A DNA stretch of 64,000 nt from Absidia repens (taxonomy: Eukaryota > Mucoromycota > Mucoromycetes > Mucorales > Cunninghamellaceae): NCBI GenBank assembly GCA_002105175.1, contig MCGE01000007.1, forward strand, positions 186,001-250,000, in the 5' to 3' direction. The translations under genes were made by a program, and so were the position numbers. This document shows positions 56,531-64,000 of the stretch, piece after piece. Numbering within the stretch: the stretch's first letter is position 1; each line of letters starts with the position of its first letter. Below the pieces are notes generated by a model, which had not been told where the DNA came from, searched no databases, and saw only the letters and a list, made by a program, of their open reading frames with translations.

Positions 56531-58129
56531 TTATTGAGTATAGGTGATGGGTTTGGCTGCTTTGCGAGGAGGTTGCTGTCGACGCTTTGCAGTAGCGGAG
56601 GTCGTTGGATTGGTCGTCTCTGGTGATTGGACTCCATTGTTCATACAGGTTTCGTCGTCGGGTGATGTTGCCTGGTGGGGTGTACTGGTGGTGGCTCGAT
56701 CACGTTCATCCTTTTCAGTCCTGTCGATGTAATCCTCAATGTTTTCTTCGGTGTCCATGTTCGAATCGGCCCATGAGGATTGCTGGGATTCCACGGTAGT
56801 TGACAGGTTGTCATTGGGAGGGTGGTCTTGGTCCATAAATTCCGAGTTGCCTTCCGTGTTGGACTGTTGATCCTCGTGGGCGTGTTCGGTGTGCTGGGAA
56901 TCATTGGGAGAGTGATCATAATCCATAGATTCAGATGTGCCTTCATTGTTGGGTTGTTGATCCCCGTGTTCATATTCCGTTTGCTGGGAGTCCTTGGTCA
57001 AGTCGACAACAGCAGGTGTACTGGGAGAGAGTGTAGGAGTAGTGGCATGATAGATATCAATATTGGCTGGAGCGTGCGGAGTTGGTGTACTGAGAGCTGG
57101 GGACGGAGTCTCGGATGTTGAAGGGGTGGCTGGGTTGGAGTGTTGTTGATTTGACGTCGATGCGTTGTCCTGAGGTGCATTGGTAGGTTCCACCGGAAGA
57201 GATTCGTAAATATTGGTAGAAGGAGGTCGACTAGTAGCGTCTGAGGGTTTGGTGGCCACTTTCCTTGCCTTTTTCCCGTAGTTCTGTCGAGGGCACACCG
57301 CGGCCCTGTGTCCATCTTTACCACAGTTCCAGCATACTTGGTGTTTGCGGCTTAGGGAGCAGTCCGCCACGACATGTCCTTCAGCATGACAATACCGACA
57401 CCAGGGTGGCATTTCCGACCAGGTTGCATGGAATCCCATATCGTTTTCAAACCAAGGGATCGTGTGGGTCAATTCGAGTGGGTTGGTGACTTGGTTGCGG
57501 TTAAGGATGGCGTAGCCAGTACCCATGTATGTCTGTGTTTTTGGGTCCCGGAATATCCCAGCATCTAAGACTTTGCCGTATTTTGCAAGACTCTGTTTGA
57601 GGCCCGTCACAAGTTCCGTTTCTGGGAGAAGGGGAAGGCGACGAAGAGTTAATCTGGCAATGTTGGATTCGGAATCTTTGGAATCCATGGCCGCACAAGG
57701 GAGAATCGTGAGGTTGTCGTTGATTTTGAGCCCATCTTTGAGAGCAGTTTGGTAAGAGGCATCAGTAAGGGTGAAGTTGAGTTCCACTAGGCGCCGAGTT
57801 CCTTGGCTGAAAGGCACGACAGCGATCCGGGAAGGATATTGCTTCTTGATGAGAATCATGACGTCTTGGTGAGTAATGTTGCATGTGCTGAAATCGAGAA
57901 ACATACTACCAGAGGATCGTCCCGGTTTCCAAACATGAGATCGAATGAGTTGCTTCGTGTCGGAATCGGTGTCATTCAAGTGCATGAGGGAATGGCGTTG
58001 CCGAGAGGTGACTTGTGCCCAAGATCTACCATTTGAGCGATGAAGGGGATGGTTGGATGGAATAGGTGGATTGGTGGATGGAGCTGGATCTCCAATGGTG
58101 GGGGTTGAATTGGGATTTGGAAGAGCCAT
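56531..58129 (-). CDS. LINE ORF1: RNA-binding gag-like protein with two CCHC zinc knuckles
   Basis: 532 residues from the ATG at 58129 (MALPNPNSTPTIGDPAPS) to the TAA at 56531-56533. An upstream in-frame ATG at 58174 lies in the host repeat, outside the element, so it is rejected. Residues 1-60 are proline/asparagine-rich. Residues of about 60-230 look like an RRM-type fold (SGSMFLDFSTCNITHQD, LTLRRLPLLPETEL, AGIFRDPKTQTYMGTGYAIL). Two knuckles CX2CX4HX4C follow: CRYCHAEGHVVADC and CWNCGKDGHRAAVC. The last 230 residues are acidic, proline/threonine/serine-rich and contain an imperfect duplicated segment (HEDQQSNTEGNSEFMDQDH against HGDQQPNNEGTSESMDYDH). It should coat element RNA and assist priming. 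Confidence 0.92.
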   Translation of the reverse strand: MALPNPNSTPTIGDPAPSTNPPIPSNHPLHRSNGRSWAQVTSRQRHSLMHLNDTDSDTKQLIRSHVWKPGRSSGSMFLDFSTCNITHQDVMILIKKQYPSRIAVVPFSQGTRRLVELNFTLTDASYQTALKDGLKINDNLTILPCAAMDSKDSESNIARLTLRRLPLLPETELVTGLKQSLAKYGKVLDAGIFRDPKTQTYMGTGYAILNRNQVTNPLELTHTIPWFENDMGFHATWSEMPPWCRYCHAEGHVVADCSLSRKHQVCWNCGKDGHRAAVCPRQNYGKKARKVATKPSDATSRPPSTNIYESLPVEPTNAPQDNASTSNQQHSNPATPSTSETPSPALSTPTPHAPANIDIYHATTPTLSPSTPAVVDLTKDSQQTEYEHGDQQPNNEGTSESMDYDHSPNDSQHTEHAHEDQQSNTEGNSEFMDQDHPPNDNLSTTVESQQSSWADSNMDTEENIEDYIDRTEKDERDRATTSTPHQATSPDDETCMNNGVQSPETTNPTTSATAKRRQQPPRKAAKPITYTQ

Positions 58130-58440
58130 GAGAGTGAGAAAATAAAAAAATAGCAGGTAAATAAAAAATTCCACGTGGGCGGGATTTAAAATAGTCTCTG
58201 TACCATCTCAGTGAACGACAGTCCTGACCATTTCCTTGATTTTTTTTCGATAACCTTTTTCCATTTCGACGAATAAAACAGCAAAAGATAGGTTCATACT
58301 ACTGTTGCCTTGCTATATATATCATGGTTATACACGTCAAACTAACTGCATTACCCACAATAACGATATAATTCGATTTCCAATTGACATCGGATATTGT
58401 ATTGATCTTTGTAGTTAAGGCCGGTTTATTTAATTCTTTA
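58130..58440 (+). repeat. Dispersed repeat family, copy D, right part, starting with the second target-site copy (58130-58146)
   Basis: After the 17-base duplication the repeat resumes with the purine tract and CCACGTGGGCGGGATT (about 58173-58188), then CAGTCCTGACCATTTCC (58219-58235) and ATTACCCACAATAACGATAT (about 58351-58370). The last two blocks align with copy A (2827-2840 and 2951-2970). This fixes the 3' part of the family. Confidence 0.85.
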
Positions 58441-58994
58441 TTTATTTATTTTGAAAAACAACAAAAACAAAGGACGCAATCATCTTGTAGCTGGGCATAA
58501 ACTTAGGAACAAGCCGTTCATATCGCCATTCCAGTCCTTAGGCGTGAAGCTTCAGGCTCAGAAACGAATTTCGTTATTATATTTCAAACAGTAGGGCCGA
58601 TATCAGGCAAAATCATAGATTTGAGCTTCATTCACCCATCAGCAGACTTAAATGTACTGCATGCTTTAAAAGAGTTCAGCACCGGTTATCTCCCAGTATC
58701 TCTCCATAGTTCTATTAACCTTTTCGACCAAAAATAAAATTTAGGGTCGAATTGGAACACTTCAATATTTTCTTCTCTTTAAAAAGCTTCCACTTCGTCA
58801 GCGTCTTGCTATGCATGTGGTCTGAAATTTAGTTATACGCATGGACACTTTGACCAGCGTCTCATCTACTCGGCGGTGATTGAATTATCGTGATTTTTTT
58901 TTTTGGTTTCAAATATTTTTTATTTTAAGCGCGTTCCTATTTTTTTTTTCTTTCTTTCTGCAAGACTAAATATCATTCTTCCCACTGTTTGATT
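58441..58994. other. Spacer and leader of the condensin gene
   Basis: Mostly AT-rich. The last 100 bases (58888-58990) hold T-rich runs typical of leaders in this genome. No gene is visible. Confidence 0.5.
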
Positions 58995-61900
58995 ATGACT
59001 ACACCACAAACCCGAGCACAAGCAATAGCGAAGCTCTCGACTACCATTCCTCGAATATTCAACGATGCACAAAAACCAAATTCAGTCCTGATGCTTTTAT
59101 CTGTCTCTTTACGAAAAGTACAGGAAGTCTGTGCTCTCAACAGACCACCTGCTAATGGTGAACCTCAAGACATTGACCACGCTGGAGAAGATGCTTTCAA
59201 TCAGGAATATATTCGAAATGTTAACAGAATATTACCTATCCGCCGAAGAGAACCTCATGCTGATAATATTGTTCGTTTTGTGGCCACTTTTTTACAGTAT
59301 ACTCAGAAACAAGGTAAACAACGCAACCAAAAGAGATCATCTTGTATCGCTAACTGTATTTTTTTTTGTTTGTTTATTGCTTGTACAAACAGATCATGTT
59401 GAAGGAAGGGAGGACGTTGATGACGAGGACGAAGATGAAGATCCACAAGAAACCATCTCTTCGCGATTTGTACGGGTGTTAATGACTCATATCTTGAAAG
59501 GTCTTACTGCGAAAACCTTAGCTGTACGTTTACGGTGTTGTCAAATTGTTGCTCTTAGTGTCAGCTGCCTCGGTGAACTAGAGTAAGTATATAAATGTGT
59601 GTGTGTGTGTTAGCATATGTATTTGATACTAACCAACATATTGTTTTGTTATAATAGTGAAGACCTTTATCAAGACCTGAAATCTGCGCTTTACTATCGA
59701 ATCAAGGACAAGGAAGCTTCGGTGCGGATACAAGCGGTCACTGCTCTATCAAGGCTACAATCTGCAGATGATGAACCGGATCAAAAGGATGGTCTTACTA
59801 TTATCCAGAAACTCACTTGGATCTTACGACATGATGCAAGCGCGTAAGTCTTGTTTTTCTGTCAACACGGCTGATTTTTTTCTCTCATTCCACGGCTAAC
59901 GACTTGGTTTTTTATTTTTTATTTTTAGTGAAGTACGCCGAGTCATTATATTGAATTTGGAAATCAATGACACCACTCTTCCCTCTCTGATCGAACGTAC
60001 CCGGGATGTAGATTTTATCAACCGGCGAATTGTCTTTGAAAGAAAATTGTCTCAAATTGCTGATTTTCAAGTGATTCCCAGTGAAGCCCGGTTCAAGTTG
60101 ATCAAGTCGGGGCTATCTGATCGTGACAAATCGGTGCGCAAAGCAGCTGGAAAGATGATTGCTGACAGTTGGATCAAGCAGGCCGATCAAAATCTTCTGG
60201 AAGTAAGTAGCTGAAAAAGAACAGAATAATTACTGCTGCAAACTTACCTTTCTCACGGACATGTATGATTAGTTTTTAGAACGTATGGACATTATGGATG
60301 GAATGGCGGGAGGTGTATCGGAAAAAATGCTTGCTAGCTTGTTGGAACTCAGAATGTCGTCCATGAGTATCAAATTTGATGGTAAGGCACTCAAATGACA
60401 GAAGGGGAGTGGGAGAGTACATAATCACTAACTCTCGTTTTTATTTTTTCTGTTAGGACAATTTTGGGAAAATTTATCACCAGAAAGTGCTTTCTTGGCT
60501 TATGTGTATACGAATCTTCTGCATTCAAAAAAGGTACTGATATAAATTTCTTCTGTTTAACAACAGTAATGACTTACATGATGTCTCTTTTTTTTTGGTT
60601 TAGATGGAAGAACAGTTAGATGAAATACTACCAGAAGTGACGCGCCATGCATTCTACATTCAACACTATAACAATCTATGGCACCAGGCAACAAAAGAAA
60701 CGGAAGGCGAATATGAATTTATTGTGGCTCAAATGTTAGGCGTTGCTAAAAAGCTAGACTATGCGGATGAAGTTGGAAGAAGAAAAATGTACAGCGTGCT
60801 ACGTAAGGAACACATAAATTGTAGCCAGAACAGGGAGTTGATGGAAGTCTGATTGTCTTTTCTGTTTGTTGATCATAGGTGAAATGATTTTGGAACCAGA
60901 TCTACCTGATGACCATTTAGCAAGTCTGGTGAACTTGATGAGCTTGACTGCTATGGATGAACGTGATTTCACAAGAATCATGATCGATGTTATCTCTGAT
61001 ATACAAGAACAAGCTGATATTGACGATGTGGTAAGTTTGTTCTCAATTTGCTTTGGGGAGAGGGAGGGGTTCAACTAAACGAATGGGGGCGGGGAGGACA
61101 ATGTATTAGGGATACTCATATAGTGCTCCTTCGTTTATAGGATAATGAATCTTCCTCTAAACGAATCAAATTGGAAGGCTTGGCTGCTAAGGAATATCTT
61201 TCTGACGAAGCGGACCCTCAGATTTTACAAGTTATGTTGGCAAAACTCAAATGTTTAAGCATATGCAAGTTTATGCTCGAAATCTGTGAAGAAGTAAGTA
61301 ATTGATCAAAAGAGTACAAACAGTGTTGAGAGCTAAACTTTCTTTTTATATGCTACATTCTTACTAGTCGTTGCAAGATAACTCTACAATATACGGTATT
61401 TTAAATCAACTGGTAATCCCTGCTGTCCAAAGCAAAGAAGTCGTCCTAAGAGAAGAAGGATTACATTGTCTTGGTTTAGTTTGTCATTTGGATAAGGTAA
61501 TAATGAAGGCAGGTATCGTCATTATTTTCCTTGTTTACTCATTTTTACTGTCGTGCTGTTTACAGGACCTTGCTTTACACAATATCACTCTTTTTGTTCA
61601 CTGCGTCAGCAATGGGCACGATGAATTAAAGAAAAAGGCTCTTATGGTAAATATGGAGGGTTTGGATGACAGCGAGAAAATTTGATTCTATGATGACATA
61701 CTGACGCTAGTTTTGGTTGGACTAGATACTCTTTGATATGATCATGAAATATGGATATCCAACTGTTTCAGAAAAAATTGGTGATGTAAGTAAATGTATT
61801 GCTACTGGTAATGAACAAAAATTATCTGAACTTTTTTTTTACTATGTTGATATTTTAGGCACCAGCACTCTTTGAGCTATGTTTGGACAATGTCTCGCCT

Positions 61901-63268
61901 GATATTCAATATATAGCATCTGAAGGTTTAGCCAAACTTATTTTATCTCGGTCTTATAAGAATGATGATGTAAGTAGTAGTAGTAGCAGTAGTATATAGA
62001 AATTGACTGAACTACGAATGCTCACAGTTTTATATTTGTATCAGACTCTCAAGTTGCTTGTACTTCTTTACTTTTTCCCAACTTCGATCGATAACACCAA
62101 ATTACAACAATGCCTCACATACTTTTTCCCTGCTTATTGCCACTCTTCAAGCGAAAATCAAAAAATGATGTCCAGCGTAAAACCAAAATTTATTCATTCA
62201 TATTCAATTGATTACTTTGGTCTAACAGGTTTATAATATTGTTGTTGCTCTTAGATCGCCATCTCTACTCTTCAAGACCTTATATTGACCTACTTGGATC
62301 TAGAAGAAGGTGAATCAATGGCGGCACCGAATGTTATTTCTGAAATGATAGCTCATTGGACAGACCCTAGACCATTGGTGGAGTAAGTGGAGAATGGTGA
62401 AGGAAAAGGGAAAGTCTGTAGGCTTTAATTATATATATATATATCGACTAACACTTTATTGACTCTTTCATATAACCAGATACCAACGCTCAAATGATGA
62501 CGTTGATATGTCAATTCAGGGGAAAATGGCTGTGGATATTCTCCGTACTCTTCATAGAGCTGATAGTTTCAACGATGGTAAGTTTGGTTCGACGAAAAAA
62601 GAAAGGGCACTTCCAACTCAGAATCTAATGGGTGGCACTTTTTTTTTAGTTCTACGAAGAGCATTTTGTCACATTCTAACAAAGCTTTACCTGGACGAAG
62701 TGGATCAACAAACTTTGAAAACTATATTGGATTTAGCCGAAATCATTGAAAAGGTACAGTTGTAGCGCAATACAAGCTATCCTTCGGTTCCTGCCTTTGT
62801 TACTAAACATTTTTTGTTTTATTATTTATTAAACAGGAAAACCCATTAGCTGAGTTCACGCCTCAAAAGCAACTCCAAAGAGTGGTTAATCATGTGAAAA
62901 CATTATACGATGAAAATGAAGCAATGGATCAACCAAATGCAGCAAATGCCGATCCCTCTCGTGCTCGGGAAGCATCCGTGTCATCAATCAACACCACAGC
63001 ACCTATAACTACGACCACAGAAACAGCTCTGGCCGGGGAAACGATTGCAACAGCAACATCGACGACAACCACAGCACCAACGGCATCGGCGGAGGCACCA
63101 GGAACTGTATCATCACTGGTGTCAATTTCATCATCAGCACCACCATCGCCACAGCTATCACCGTCATCACCCGCAGCTCCAATGGACGAAGACGATGGAC
63201 TCAATATAGCTGATGCTGTTGAAGTTCCAGCTGAATATAGTGAAAGTGATGGTGACCTAAGCGATTAG
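58995..63268 (+). CDS. YCG1: Condensin complex subunit 3 (CAP-G/Ycg1), 18 exons
   Basis: The ATG at 58995 opens MTTPQTRAQAIAKLSTTIPR. About 18 exons with short introns give about 985 residues. The subunit is the HEAT-repeat DNA-binding arm of condensin, needed for mitotic chromosome compaction. Family strings seen in order are RFVRVLMTHILKGLTAKTLA, VRLRCCQIVAL, ALYYRIKDKEASVRIQAVTA, LSRLQ, WILRHDASAEVRRVIILNL, RTRDVDFINRRIVFERKL, LSDRDKSVRKAAGKMI, HAFYIQHYNNLW, and in the C-terminal Cnd3 domain VVLREEGLHCLGLVCHLDK, FVHCVSNGHDELKKKAL and VLRRAFCHILTKLYLDEVD. The tail of about 100 residues is threonine/alanine/serine-rich and acidic at the end (SESDGDLSD), a usual site class for kinase control. 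Small exon-end errors are possible because introns are dense. Confidence 0.92.
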
Positions 63269-63647
63269 TTTATTTATGTAGATTAGTTATTATTCCATTG
63301 TTATATAATTCAATTGGCAGTAGACTGGTGGTTTTTATTTTAAATATTGTGTATATTGCTATGATCATTTTCATGTCTTCTCCCTTTTTCATTCTTTATA
63401 TCCGGTCCTTTTTTTTTTTTTTTTGGCTCTCTTTTTACTAATAAATAAATGCTCTGATGCTTCGCTGGAGCTTACTTTGGGAAGACCTATTTTTTAGTAG
63501 TTGTCAGGGTTTTATTTGTGAGTCTGGTTTTTTGATGTGATGGATTTAGTATCTCTCCGCCATTTCGCACTTTGGTGGGTAGCCGCTTGGAGCTCAACCA
63601 TCATGTTCTGCGCTATGTCGATTGGGGGAGGGGAGTTTTGTATGCTG

Positions 63648-63683
<36 letters not shown>

Positions 63684-63689
63684 TAGGAT
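63269..63689. other. 3' flank of the condensin gene with an imperfect duplication and A run
   Basis: AATAAA-like hexamers lie near 63440. A segment at about 63560-63627 is repeated imperfectly at about 63707-63770 (CCATTTCGCACTTTGGTGGG against CCATTTCGCATTTTGGTGGG). Between them is an A run of about 33 (63648-63681). No gene. Confidence 0.45.
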
Positions 63690-64000
63690 GGGGATTAGAT
63701 GACTTTGCCATTTCGCATTTTGGTGGGGGATGTCTAACCGTCATCCACAGCGCTCAGTCGAATGGGTATATCCAGGACGGATTGTGTCCATAATCATATT
63801 CCGCGCACGTGGTTTTATATTTATTTATGTTTGTGTCATTTCCCTATTAAAATGACAGTGAGAATCCCTTTCATTTTGAACTCAATGATTTGGACCACCA
63901 TTAGATTCATCTGCAGCTTAGAATAGTGTTATAGAAAATTTAGCCTAGTATTCGTTGTCATCATTTGTGTGTTATATAAATAAAATATGTCTTGATTCCT
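63690..64000 (-). repeat. Dispersed repeat family, copy F (inverted, cut by window edge)
   Basis: Reverse complement reads CCACGTGCGCGG (about 63803-63814), an AAAATGAAAGGGATTCTC core (about 63861-63878) and ATCAAGACATATTTTATTTA at the window end, matching the order in the other copies. The left edge is approximate. Confidence 0.6.

Larger units (their letters stand above)
52560..58129 (-). mobile_element. LINE (non-LTR) retrotransposon, 5.6 kb, nearly complete
   Basis: The element lies on the minus strand: ORF1 (gag-like, two CCHC knuckles), ORF2 (endonuclease, reverse transcriptase, zinc-binding C-terminus), a 3' UTR of about 140 bases and a tail of 13 A (52560-52572 as T on the plus strand). 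It is bounded by a 17-bp target duplication, the product of target-primed reverse transcription. Its 5' end falls exactly on the ORF1 start codon. ORF order and endonuclease type fit the L1/Tad-like groups; mucoralean Grem-LINE1 elements are a possible relative, but I could not compare them. ORF2 is in three frames (see its entry). Apart from this, no decay is apparent, so insertion was recent. Confidence 0.93.

Noticed and set aside
58130..58174. Upstream ATG giving ORF1 a 15-residue longer N-terminus
   Set aside because: These bases belong to the target duplication and host repeat, not to the LINE.
1..64000. CRISPR arrays, rRNA genes, bacterial-type operons
   Set aside because: No regular spacer-repeat arrays or rRNA landmarks; the window is eukaryotic.

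Overview
The window looks like a gene-dense piece of a fungal nuclear genome, most likely an early-diverging Mucoromycota (Mucorales-type) fungus. The grounds are many short GT-AG introns of about 50-110 bp, CT-rich leaders before start codons, very long A/T homopolymers in introns and spacers, and a fungal gene set (COG1, SNIP1, ER DnaJ, PMC1-type Ca2+ ATPase, allantoicase, ALR-type CorA transporter, condensin YCG1). The phylum call is inference from style and gene content; no marker gene was compared.

Layout. 1-794: 5' part of COG1 (minus), cut by the window edge. 1.7-3.0 kb: an unrecognised 111-residue ORF and repeat copy A. 4.7-7.5 kb: secreted aspartic protease and a SNIP1-like FHA protein (plus). 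7.8-16.9 kb: a WWE-like hypothetical protein and a giant Sel1-repeat gene of about 1,950 residues (both minus). 19.3-22.6 kb: three small secreted-protein genes, two of them paralogues with the cysteine spacing CX4CX6CX3C, around repeat copy E. 23.6-31.6 kb, all minus: a small proline/cysteine-rich protein, an ER DnaJ, a hypothetical gene, and a plasma-membrane/vacuolar-type Ca2+ pump. 35-39 kb: NmrA-like dehydrogenase and a Nudix hydrolase, flanked by repeat copies B and C. 41.9-50.8 kb: a response-regulator/phosphodiesterase fusion (minus), allantoicase (plus) and a CorA-like cation channel (minus). 51.5-58.4 kb: a 5.6-kb LINE retrotransposon inserted inside repeat copy D with a 17-bp target duplication. 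59.0-63.3 kb: condensin subunit in 18 exons (plus), then repeat copy F running off the end.

The genes do not form one pathway. Loose themes are protein folding and secretion (COG1, ER DnaJ, secreted protease, secreted cysteine proteins), ion and second-messenger control (Ca2+ pump, CorA, REC-phosphodiesterase), and nitrogen recovery (allantoicase).

The most notable points are the LINE-in-repeat nest with intact duplication, tail and a 5' end exactly at the ORF1 start codon; a six-copy unclassified repeat family of about 1.4 kb; the paired secreted cysteine proteins; the RegA-like REC-phosphodiesterase fusion; and single-base frameshifts, nearly all in short homopolymers, in several otherwise conserved genes, which more likely reflect consensus error than gene death. 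I found no rRNA, convincing tRNA or CRISPR.
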